Part shown: positions 38,478 through 48,273 of the stretch, piece by piece
Layout of the letters: every line of letters begins with the position of its first letter
Numbering within the stretch: the stretch's first letter is position 1
Program-made: the position numbers and the translations under genes
Notes under the pieces: generated by a model
Databases searched by the model: none
What the model was told of the DNA's origin: nothing
What the model saw: the letters and a program-made list of their open reading frames with translations, nothing else
Assembly: GCA_950295325.1 (NCBI GenBank)
Contig: OX485805.1
Location: 7,750,501 to 7,814,500 of the forward strand
Source of the DNA: Polytrichum commune
Lineage: Eukaryota > Streptophyta > Polytrichopsida > Polytrichales > Polytrichaceae
Reading direction: 5' to 3'
Length of the DNA stretch: 64,000 bases

Positions 38478-38732
38478 GGGGCCACTTCACACACAAGACT
38501 GAAGGCCCATGATCATTTCCCATTGGTCAAAAAGGCCGTGACTTTTCAAAGTTCACTTTGCACTAGAAAGTGAAGGCTTAAAGGCCCAAAAATTTATTAC
38601 GGATGAAAAGTCTACATGGACTCATGCATGGTAGACCATGTTAGTTAAACAACTAATACAACCTTTGGACGAGAGTCAAGGGCCCTCACAATTACATGGT
38701 TACGGCCCTTGGTGTCGTGTGTGAAGTGGCCC
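38478..38732. mobile_element. Short MITE of the GGGCCACTTCACAC family
   Basis: A 255-bp internally shortened copy with well-preserved ends GGGCCACTTCACACAC and GTGTGTGAAGTGGCCC. Flanking trinucleotides are TAC and TAA. Confidence 0.6.
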
Positions 38733-40139
38733 TAATATGAGTTAAGATTTCTATGTGGTTCAAAGTGGTTCTAAAGTACTTGCATCTTTTTATTAGTGCA
38801 CCCTGATTTGTCAAAGCAATGTAGATCTAATGTACATGTCATTGTGTTTGATGAAGCCCATTAAAGATAGAGAGAGTTTGGATGTATTAAAGGAACCTAA
38901 CTTTGTGTCAACAAGTGTTAAAGAGCCATGAGGGTCCAAGACCAAATAAACTTCCATAATGGAGCAATCCTATTGGTTGAGAGTAAGATTTTGGACCCAA
39001 GGAGTTTATACTAGGGCCCGAGTCCAAAGTACGAAAAATTGAAGTAATGCTAATGTGGCACCACTTTCCCACCAATTCTTGTTGGTCCCAACTTAAGAAT
39101 ATACCCCACCCAATTTGAGAAACCGACATTTGAGCTTGGATCCAATCTTGACTAAAGAACGAAGGCCCGCTAAAATTGTAGGATTGTACTCGTAGAGTAA
39201 CATGTACTAGACATGCCTATCCCCCAACAACCCATTTACAAGATGAATGATCTTGTTATATGGAACATGTTGATAATACCTAACTCTCCCTTCATATCCT
39301 ACTACATATAGACTTGTTATAAGGTTGTTGTTTTGTAACATGGTGGATCCCTTCCTTGCCCCCCTTTCCCACACGCTCTTTCTCCCATCACTTTCTGTTT
39401 TGTTTAGCGAAGTGGATAACTGATTATTTTGAAAAATGGGTGAACAATAATTTTGGATTTGCATGCAAAGATTGAAAACAAAATGAAACGTAACAATGGA
39501 CATTAGAACGTGCACCTTCTAAGATTCAACACTAAATGTACATGATTCGTTGCATATTCTCTCTCTCTCTCTCTCCCTCCCCCCCCCCCCCAATTTACAA
39601 ACTTCTTGATAATTGTTAAACTCATTAAAAATCCTTCTAGGTTCAATGTCTTCACCACCCAAAGTCTAAAATATATGTGCACCTAGTATGAAACATACAC
39701 CAAAATTAGACACAATCTATGACATTCCTAAATTTTAGACATGAAATGAAAACCAATCTAGATTAAGTGCATTTTAGGTACATCACCCATAACATGTGCA
39801 CATATGTTGGTTGAGGTAGAATGAGTCAAGTGGCATGATGCCACTACAATCCTAACGGTTGAGAACGGCTTCGGGCTTTTAGGCTTTTAAGCCCCCCCCC
39901 CCCCCCACACACACACACACCCATCATCGTGTGACCTTACCACCATGATGAAAATTATTATCTCCTCGCCCCCAAACTATCTCTCGCCATTTCCAAGACC
40001 TTTGAAAAAGATGCTTCGTCGTTGTGTGCAACCCTAGCTATGGAGTGCTTGGAAGTTACACAAGCTAGGCAAGGCCTCACGTACTTTATGAAAGAAAAAA
40101 ATCCGTTCCTCGAAGTCACTCCCGCCAAGGGGTAACTTA
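38733..40139. other. Intergenic with simple repeats
   Basis: No gene is supported. There is a (TC)n/poly-C tract at about 39559-39592 and a C15 run followed by (CA)n at 39892-39921. Confidence 0.4.
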
Positions 40140-40695
40140 GGGCCCCTTTACGGTAGAGGGTTTGAGAGCTTGTAGGTTGAGAGCATGTAGATCGGTATCT
40201 CGAAGAAAGGCTCGCTTTCCCATTGGCGGCGGGGGGCTTCTTACGCGTGCTTGTTCACTCAAGTCCACTTTATGCTTGGGAGTTTCAACTTTTTCCCGGG
40301 CTTACAAACAACGCTTGTGTGATGCTTTGGTAAACTCATTGTGACACATCTATGATAGGTTTTGAATAAAATTTAGTAAAGTTCTTGGTCAAGATCATGA
40401 GCTACTTCATAGAGGTTGTTAAGGAGTGTTGAGAGTTTGAGTTCTTGTTTTGTGAGCCCCAAACCAATGGGTTTCCGAGTTTTTATATTTGGCTCGTCTT
40501 GAATGCTCCTTTGTTTAGAACCATCCTTCTTTGAGCATGACCACTTCTCCTTGCTCAAACTATTGAGAGCTTGAGGACTGGTCCAATTAGCAATAATTTG
40601 GGACTTTGGATGAGAGCTAGTCAAATCCAAGTTTCAAACTCCCAAAGATTGCAAGTCAAAAAGCTCTCAACTTGAGCTCTAGTGTAAAGAGAGCC
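40140..40695. mobile_element. PIF/Harbinger-like MITE, second family, TTA target duplication
   Basis: The left end is GGGCCCCTTTACGG and the right end, inverted, is GGCTCTCTTTACAC; both are followed inward by TAGAG and then GAGAGCTT. TTA occurs at 40137-40139 and 40696-40698. It is 556 bp long, with no protein. Confidence 0.65.
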
Positions 40696-43335
40696 TTAGA
40701 GTGGGTTAACTTTAGAGTCTAAGACCACAAAAACCCCAAAATCAAGTGATCCTATTGGCCACGAGCAAAATTTTGGAACCAAGGAGTTAATTATAGGGTC
40801 TAGGTCGAAAGTATGAAATAATGAAGTGATGCTAATGTGGCATCACTCTCCTGCCAATTTTGAGTGTCCCCACTCAAGAAAATACTTTTCCTAGTGTTGG
40901 ACCCTGAGTTTCTTGGACCCAAACCTAATGTGAACCACCCTCAGCTTTGGCGTGCTTATTGCTTTGCCAATTTCTTATGAAAGATGTAAGGTACTGAGGC
41001 CCCTCGAAAGGGGAGAGTAGTATAGCCCCAATTTCCCTTTGTCCTGTGGGCATCGGGTTATTGGCATTACGAACGGACACTTTATTCACGCCGGCCCCTA
41101 CCCCAGGGACCGGAGTTTCTATCTATCTATCTATCTATCTACTGAGGCCTTAAAGTAGCACCTTCCTTTTGGTGACACCTATTTTTAATCCTGAAGCCAT
41201 CAACAAGTAAGTGCAATGGTGCCATCAAGTAAGTCATTGTTAAAAGCGATTAATCATATGTGGCATTAAGTATAAATTTATACCACTTTGGCCATTCATC
41301 ATAACGGTGTAAGAAAGATGCAAGAACGCTTAAGAAGAGAACCAACTTTGGCCAATCACAATGGCTAATCGGGGATATATCCGCTCAACGGGGCAATGTA
41401 AGAAGTGATCCACAAAAAGGGGACAAGTGCCTTCATTTCATAGAAGATCCTCACGTGCAATAAGGTTAAATTTGTGGTGATTCTCACTTAGCAATCCAAC
41501 ATCAATAAACCCCCTTATTGGAGAGTAAAAGGCTCTTTTCTTAAGGCAACTTTGGGAAGTTCTATAGGTTGCATATGCAATTATTATTTTAGTTTTTTTC
41601 TTTTGTAGACATTTTATAGATATGCTAATCTATGGATTTTTTGGAAACTCTTCCAAGCTATCTAATTTGTTTGAAATATTAATTCCTTTCTCTTTTCTTA
41701 AAGTGTCTCTTTAAGTTAGAGTACAATCTTACCTGTTTAATATGACACTCGATAATACAACAATCTCAATATAATGGCACAAATTTTATAAACCAAACTT
41801 CCTAGTTAGAATCTATCTCTACAATATGACTATGACATTGTTAATAGCTTCTAGTTCTTTTGCTTCTAGTTCTTTTGCAACAATTCTCCACCTAAACCCT
41901 AAACCAAGGTGCACACTCTATTTTTGAGCATTTTGAACTCAATATTTATGAAATTTCCTTGACCTACATATTGTTGGAAAGCTCTTGAAATTTTCACTTC
42001 TTTTGGTGGTAGCTTTGTCCAATTCCAAGTTGTATTGACGGAGTTATGAGCATTTGAGGCATGTTAAGTTTTTATAGTTGATTTCTAGACAACAATCTAC
42101 TTTACAAATTATGAGGTAAGATTTGATCCGATATTCCTCATCTAGACATTGCTAAAAAAATTGAAATTGAAATTGCATTTTTTTTTGGTGGTAGTTTTGC
42201 TCAATTATGAGTTGTATTGGCAGAGTTATGACCATTTGAAGGTTGGTTGAGTTTTAGAAGTTGATTTTAAGACAACAATTCACTTTTGCACATTTTGAGA
42301 CCATCCGATCTTTTGTATATGCATATTGTTGAAAAGCTACTAAAAGGATGCATCCTTTGATGGTCAACATCATGCTCAATTGTTGATTACATTTTTAATG
42401 GACAACCCATTAAAGTTTACTCCTGCATACGTAATGAAATTACAAATCATATCATAGAAGCTCAATGAGATATTTGTCGTTGATTGAAGTGGCAACATCA
42501 ATGGGTTGTTGATTCCTCCTTCAAGTCCGCATAGATTTCATGAGAGAAAATTGCATATTCATAAAGGTATTTGAAAGAATTTTTTTTGTATATGTGGCAA
42601 AATATCTAATGTGTGTTTCCATGAACCACCTCGTTATTATGACAAAGAAGTCCAATTTGTCATATTATTAAATATGTGACACCTCAATAATACAACGATT
42701 TTCTCATTTCCCAAACGTGCCATATTAAGAGGTAGGACTCTATCTTATGGTGCAAAGCCGTGGAGCTGGGGGATCACCCTCATTGCCCCATGAGCCTTTG
42801 ACTCAATGCCGCAGAAGCTTTACCAAATGTTAAAAATTAAAATTAAAAACACACACACACACACACACGTGGAGATGTTTGCAAGTTAGAGACAACTACT
42901 CGTAGTCCAAATTTTAAATGTTGAAGTTCTCTTATGTAGAAAATTATTGTAGGAATGTCAATAGTGGTCTTGAGGGGCAACAATTTAGAAATTAAATTGG
43001 GGTTGGTTTTTTTATCAAACCTCCACTCAGATTATCTCCAAATGAGAAAATGATACCCTCATTCAAAAGAGAGGCAATATACCTATGGAAATCAACTCAC
43101 AAATCTTGGAACCATTATGTTGTGATTTTTTGGGAAGCTTTGCAATTTGAGGCAGTGGTGCCACAACTGCACACCTTCCACATGGATTTACAACCACCAA
43201 CATATGTCCAACCAAAAATTCCAACATTAGATGTTTAGGATATGTTGTGTTTGAGTGTCATGCAAATTTTATGTTCAATTAAAATTCGTTTGCACATAGG
43301 GATCAACACAAAAACACGTTTAGGATATGATGTCT
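40696..43335. other. Repeat-rich intergenic region, no gene
   Basis: It holds a (TATC)n run at about 41119-41142, preceded by a GC-richer stretch (40990-41118) that could be the tail of a LINE or SINE read in reverse. Three diverged tandem units of about 180 bp lie at 41925-42400, sharing TTTTGGTGGTAG and GTTGTATTG blocks. A (CA)n run lies at 42849-42868. A dispersed repeat lies at 42880-43010, the inverse of 4470-4620. Confidence 0.4.
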
Positions 43336-44120
43336 GTCACGTGAGGTGACATCGGGGGCTAAGTCACGTCAATTTAGGAGTAAATGGACTCCACTAGGAG
43401 TCCATGTGTGTTGGGATGAATAACGGACTCCATTGGGAGTCCTAGTTAGTTGTTCATCCACTCCATGGATGAACTCCACATAGGATTGGGGTTGTATGGA
43501 GAAGAAGGCCTCTTGACTTGCCATTGTTGTCAAGTATGAGGGTTTCTCTCTCCAAGCTTAAGAAACTAAAATGTCTCCTTACAAAGCTTAAGAAACTCTA
43601 AAATTCACACACAAGAGTCAAGCTATCTCTCACTCCACGAAGGAAGAATCCAAGAGTGCAAGTGGTGGAGAAAGAATGCAAAGGCTTTACTCATAATCTC
43701 TCTCCAAGCTTAAGAAACTAAAATGTCTCCTTACAAAGCTTAAGAAACTCTAAAATTCACACACAAGAGTCAAGCTATCTCTCACTCCACGAAGGGAGAA
43801 TCCAAGAGTGCAAGTGGTGGACAAAGAATGCAAAGGCTTTACTCATAATCTACTACACCATAGCCATGAGAAAGCAACAACAAGCTCTTTCTCTCTCAAA
43901 ACACACTCACAAGACTTGACTTGACAACAATGGCAAGTCAAGAGGCCTTCCTCTCCATACAACCCCAATCCTATGTGGAGTTCATCCATGGAGTGGATGA
44001 ACAACTAACTAGGACTCCCAATGGAGTCCGTTACTCATCCCAACACACATGGACTCCTAGTGGAGTCCATTTACTCCTAAATTGACGTGACTTAGCCCCC
44101 GATGTCACCTCACGTGACAG
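43336..44120. mobile_element. Foldback element with arms of about 200 bp
   Basis: Arms at 43336-43535 and 43919-44120 are near-identical inverted repeats starting CTGTCACGTGAGGTGAC. The loop contains two almost identical 152-bp direct units (43547-43698 and 43699-43850). There is no coding capacity and no clear target duplication. Its right end lies one base from the left end of the retroelement at 44122. Confidence 0.8.
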
Positions 44121-44121
44121 C

Positions 44122-44228
44122 TGTCGTGTAAACTAAGATCGTTAAACACAACAGATCGAGTGTCGGCGTCAACATCAATTAGCAAAATAAAATAGCAAAC
44201 TAAAATGCTAAACAACCACCTCTTCAAG
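44122..44228 (+). repeat. Left 107-bp terminal inverted repeat
   Basis: The exact reverse complement of 52299-52405 by direct reading. It begins TGTCGTGTAAACTAAG and its inner end is CCACCTCTTCAAG. Confidence 0.9.
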
Positions 44229-44553
44229 TGCCCCCACTAGCAGATAAGGAGTCCCTCCAATCGGCTAGGAACAAACACACTCATCGGTAGAGTTGTTGAA
44301 CATGATGAAGTTGTTGTTACATCTATACATATTCAATTGGGTAGTGGTAATCTAAGGAATTAAACTCATGACTGAGAAAGTAATCCAAGAACCATAGGCT
44401 GGGTGCAATGTGAGCCCCATCCTTAATCGCCTTCAACCATTTATGTTGAATTCTTGGATAACTCTTTCAATGTGATTTTCAATCCCATAAAATTTCCAAC
44501 CAACTAAATAACAACTTCACCACTAAAACATGTGGTAAACATCCACAAAATCC

Positions 44554-47500
44554 TCAATCATGACCATTAACAGCCACGGAATGAGAGGCTTTCCGACAAC
44601 GAGGACAAACCCAATTGCCAGAAGGAAGAATAAAAATGGGAGGTGTCAAACATGCCATGTGCCATCCACGTTGACATTGGTCGCACAATAACATTGTTGC
44701 AGCTCCTTTCTTCTCTCCACAAACATAACAAGGCAGACCCTGTGGTACAACCGCCAACTCGGAATGCACAGAGCCGTCGATGGGAAGGTGACATGGAGCA
44801 CAATTCTTTGAATGCTCACGACATTCCCGTCCATCCTTGCCTTCAAGCAATAATATACCACTTGGCAAGACATCTTTTACCCGCAAAATCGTGCGCCCAG
44901 CCTTGACATCCAATGTAGTAGGCGCCTCCCGTTGCAAGTAAATATAATCCCCCTTGGAAAATCTACGAACCTGAGGTCGATAAGCTCCACTGCGGATCCG
45001 GGCATACCGTAATGTATCACGATGTTGAACAATATTTAAGTTCTCCATAGCCATAGGCATGGCCTTTTGGAAGAACGTTGCTCGGTCATGAAGACATTGA
45101 GCCCAAACATCTGGATCATTCAAGTTTACCACGGGAGCCAATTTCTCTCGCACCGAGCTAGGTAAAATTGGTTCCCGTCCATACAAGAGTTGGTAAGGAC
45201 TATAGGATGCCAAAGATGTTTTCCTGCTGAAACGATAACCCATTGCTATCCATGGTAACATCAAGTCCCAATCGCGATGGTTGCCATGAAGCAATCCATA
45301 CTTCCGCAAACCGTGCTTAACCGTCTGAACAACTCGTTCAGCTAAGCCATCTGCCTTAGGGTGATCTCTGGAAGTTGTCCGATGATCAATCAAAGCCTTG
45401 GTACACAAAGCCTCGAAAGATCCAAGGAATTCTCTCCCTTGATCCGTCAACACCTCTACAGGTGCTCCAAACCGTGCCAAAACTCGATCAAGAAATGCCA
45501 TAGCCGCCAATTCTGAGGAATTTTGGGGAAGAGCCACGAGTTCAATCCACTTACTAAAATGCTCCACCATCACAAGCACATACTTGGAACCACGTGAAGT
45601 GATAGTAAGCGGTCCAGCAAAATCCAAAGACCAACGATATCCCAAGCCCATAATAGGTAAAGGCTGAAGTTGAGGTGACAAAGTATTAAAACTTGACCTA
45701 ACCCGGTCACATACTTCACACCGAGAAACATAAGTGGCAACCTGTTGATACATACCAGTCCACCAATATTGGTTACGCAACATAGAGTGCGTCCTTCGCA
45801 CTCCAAAATGTCCAAGCTCCTCGTGCACTTGCCGCACCAAAGAAGCTCTTTGATCTGGCCTTGGAACGATGCGCCTCGTTCCGTTCGGCCACACACGAAA
45901 TAACAAGCCGTTTGCCCAACGAAACCTTGTTATCCGGTGACTAACTCTATCTCGCTCCATAGAAGATAGTCCAAGAGGAAATATCCCTTGTTGAAGTTTG
46001 TGTAAGACCGCCTGGTCTTCCCACACATCACTAACAACGAGAGATTTATCAACCTCCTCATCTTGCTCTTCCACAAGGATTTCAACAGCCAATCCCGACA
46101 TCATTGTGAGATACGTGGCAGCATGCCAACCCGGCACTGCCTCACGATCACAATCTCCATGCCACCTGGCTCCAGTTAAATCCTCATCTGAAGGACTTGG
46201 ATTGCGAGACAATCCGTCTGCATCCAAGTTGGCAATTCCTGCTCGGTGAACAACTTCAAAATCATATTCCTGAAGTAACAATGTCCACCTAGCAAGTTTT
46301 CCGGTGAGCTTATCTGATTCCATAAGCCATTTTAAAGGCTGATGATCAGTCACCAAAGTAAACTTCTGCCCATACAAATAAAGTCGAAAATGTGCAATGG
46401 CCCAAACGGCCGCCAAGGCCTCGCCTTCATAAGAATAATAATTAGATTCAGCACTATTATTACTTCTAGATGCATAAGCCATCACATATTCATTTCCCTC
46501 TTCATCTTTCTGTGTCAATACCGCTCCCAATCCCACTGCACTCCAATCCGTGTGCAATTGAAAAGCTCTAGACACATCTGGGCGTCGAAGCACTAGCGCT
46601 GAACCGAGCCTCTGCTTCAATGTATCAAATGCATGTTGTTGTTCCCGACTCCAAATCCATGGTTGGTCTTTCCCCGTGAGAATGGTAAGAGGTTTGACAA
46701 TCAAACTAAAGTTTTTGACAAACCTCCTATAATAATTTGCCAATCCTAGAAATGCACGAAGCTGTGGTACATCACTAGGTACGGGAATTTTGTGCAAAGC
46801 ATCCACCTTCGCCTGTTGCACACCAAGACCGCCAGGAACAATCATGTGGCCTAAATAGGGCAATTGATCAGGGAAAAACTTACATTTTCCATGATGTAAA
46901 CGGAGTCCCCACCGTTGAAGTCGTTCAAATACCGCTTGCAAATGTCTCACATGATCATGTGGACTGTTACTAAAGATGATAACATCATCAATGTAACATC
47001 TAGCAAACGGCAAACCAGCCAATAATTGGTCCATCACCCGCTGAAATTCAGCTGGTGCATTCTTGAGACCAAATGGCAAAAATTTCCAATGATAAAGTTG
47101 ATCCTTGTCATCTTTATCAATTCCCCAAAATGCGGTCTTCACCCGATCACCCAACAACAAAGGTAATTGGTGATAACCAGACCTCAAATCCAGAGTGCTG
47201 AAGATTCTAGAAAATCCTAGTGCATCAAACAACTCCTCCGGCATCGGCATTGGATATCGATCCGACTTGGTCTTGCGGTTGACTGGACGATAATCACCAC
47301 ACATCCGTTTTTCTGTCCAGTTGCCAAAGATATCATTCTTTGACGGCATAACCGTGGCACAAGCATACTCTCCATTGGAGAGTTCAATCAATTCCGCTGC
47401 CAATAACTCTTGACATCGAGTTTGAACACCCAACCTTTTAGAGGTACTAAGTCTGTACGGCCGTCTGAAAATAGGGTGGTCGTCCTCGAGTTGAATACGA

Positions 47501-47685
47501 ACAGGTTTACCTTTATATCCTTCAAGATCATGAAGACTAAAGGCAAAACAATTACGGTAAGAGCGAATAAATGCCCGTACCTTTCGTGCTTCGGCACCAG
47601 TAAGCTTTGGCCCCACTTCAATTGGCCAATCGTCAAACTCCGTGGTTTCCTTCTTCATAGAAGGATTGCCACTTGGTGCCATCAC
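44554..47685 (-). CDS. Pol: reverse transcriptase, RNase H, integrase, PHD finger
   Basis: This 1043-residue open frame holds the catalytic part of a Ty3/gypsy element. RT spans about residues 70-245 with the active-site box YIDD at 231-234. RNase H follows (about 376-490, HTDWSAVGLGAVLTQ). Integrase has the H-H-C-C zinc site (CEVC at 656-659) and the triad D688, D748 and E783 (WSLDFAGP, LTDQGREF, HPKADGLAERV). The C-terminus, where chromoviruses carry a chromodomain, instead holds a PHD finger at about residues 986-1030 (CYVC, CDQC, HMAC, CPRC). PHD fingers commonly read histone H3 tails, so this may guide integration; that is inference. The methionine start is the first in frame; the true N-terminus may come from processing. 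Confidence 0.9.
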   Translation of the reverse strand: MMAPSGNPSMKKETTEFDDWPIEVGPKLTGAEARKVRAFIRSYRNCFAFSLHDLEGYKGKPVRIQLEDDHPIFRRPYRLSTSKRLGVQTRCQELLAAELIELSNGEYACATVMPSKNDIFGNWTEKRMCGDYRPVNRKTKSDRYPMPMPEELFDALGFSRIFSTLDLRSGYHQLPLLLGDRVKTAFWGIDKDDKDQLYHWKFLPFGLKNAPAEFQRVMDQLLAGLPFARCYIDDVIIFSNSPHDHVRHLQAVFERLQRWGLRLHHGKCKFFPDQLPYLGHMIVPGGLGVQQAKVDALHKIPVPSDVPQLRAFLGLANYYRRFVKNFSLIVKPLTILTGKDQPWIWSREQQHAFDTLKQRLGSALVLRRPDVSRAFQLHTDWSAVGLGAVLTQKDEEGNEYVMAYASRSNNSAESNYYSYEGEALAAVWAIAHFRLYLYGQKFTLVTDHQPLKWLMESDKLTGKLARWTLLLQEYDFEVVHRAGIANLDADGLSRNPSPSDEDLTGARWHGDCDREAVPGWHAATYLTMMSGLAVEILVEEQDEEVDKSLVVSDVWEDQAVLHKLQQGIFPLGLSSMERDRVSHRITRFRWANGLLFRVWPNGTRRIVPRPDQRASLVRQVHEELGHFGVRRTHSMLRNQYWWTGMYQQVATYVSRCEVCDRVRSSFNTLSPQLQPLPIMGLGYRWSLDFAGPLTITSRGSKYVLVMVEHFSKWIELVALPQNSSELAAMAFLDRVLARFGAPVEVLTDQGREFLGSFEALCTKALIDHRTTSRDHPKADGLAERVVQTVKHGLRKYGLLHGNHRDWDLMLPWIAMGYRFSRKTSLASYSPYQLLYGREPILPSSVREKLAPVVNLNDPDVWAQCLHDRATFFQKAMPMAMENLNIVQHRDTLRYARIRSGAYRPQVRRFSKGDYIYLQREAPTTLDVKAGRTILRVKDVLPSGILLLEGKDGRECREHSKNCAPCHLPIDGSVHSELAVVPQGLPCYVCGEKKGAATMLLCDQCQRGWHMACLTPPIFILPSGNWVCPRCRKASHSVAVNGHD

Positions 47686-47697
47686 AGCCTGTGATTG

Positions 47698-48273
47698 CTA
47701 GTCCGTGGAGAGGGCAACACCTTTGCCCCCATCATCTGCACTTGAATCCAAATGCGTATCCTCTCCACTACAATTAGTTTGTGTAGCTAAATAGCTACCC
47801 ATATATGAAGTCTCACCAAGAAATAGAAGTGGAAACATTTTATGGGCCTCCAACTTCCCAAACTCTTGGGCCAAAGCCGAAAAAACACGTTGGACTCGAA
47901 GCTCTTCCGCAACATGAAGTTTCAAAGGAAATAATCCCTCGGTGTCATTGATCTCAATGTGATCCTTGGATTGCGGCTCCATTGCCCCCTGACCATTGTT
48001 CTCTGCCCTCAGAGTAAGCAATTGGTCATCCATACGTTGTTGAGCAGCAAGACAAATTCCAATCATCCACACAATGCTATTAAGATCCATAGCTTGCTCC
48101 AATAGGAAACATCTCTGACCTTCCTGAAGCCCGTGAGCAGCCGTGGTACCTGTAAAAAAACCCATGGCGCGTTCCCGCTCATCTGCCGTAGGCTCCTCAT
48201 AAGTTTGGGATTTTGAATCCCAAACCATGCCAGGTCCACGAGATCGAAATGCAAAAGACTGTGGATATGTCAC
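47698..48273 (-). CDS. Open frame with C-terminal methyltransferase motifs
   Basis: A 191-residue frame between the gag-side frame and pol. Its first 75 residues carry segments typical of the last third of C5 methyltransferases: ERERAMGF near residue 33-40 and LLEQAMDLNSIVWMIG near 57-72. The remainder is low in recognisable signal. Its initiator is a non-ATG codon, so independent translation is doubtful; family members use read-through or frameshifting between successive frames. Confidence 0.6.
   Translation of the reverse strand: MTYPQSFAFRSRGPGMVWDSKSQTYEEPTADERERAMGFFTGTTAAHGLQEGQRCFLLEQAMDLNSIVWMIGICLAAQQRMDDQLLTLRAENNGQGAMEPQSKDHIEINDTEGLFPLKLHVAEELRVQRVFSALAQEFGKLEAHKMFPLLFLGETSYMGSYLATQTNCSGEDTHLDSSADDGGKGVALSTD

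Noticed and set aside
40990-41142. LINE or SINE tail ending in a TATC repeat
   Set aside because: Suggestive composition only; no reverse transcriptase remnant or polymerase III boxes were seen.
43336-44228. Left LTR of the methyltransferase element
   Set aside because: No direct copy exists near the right end; the structures are two separate inverted repeats.
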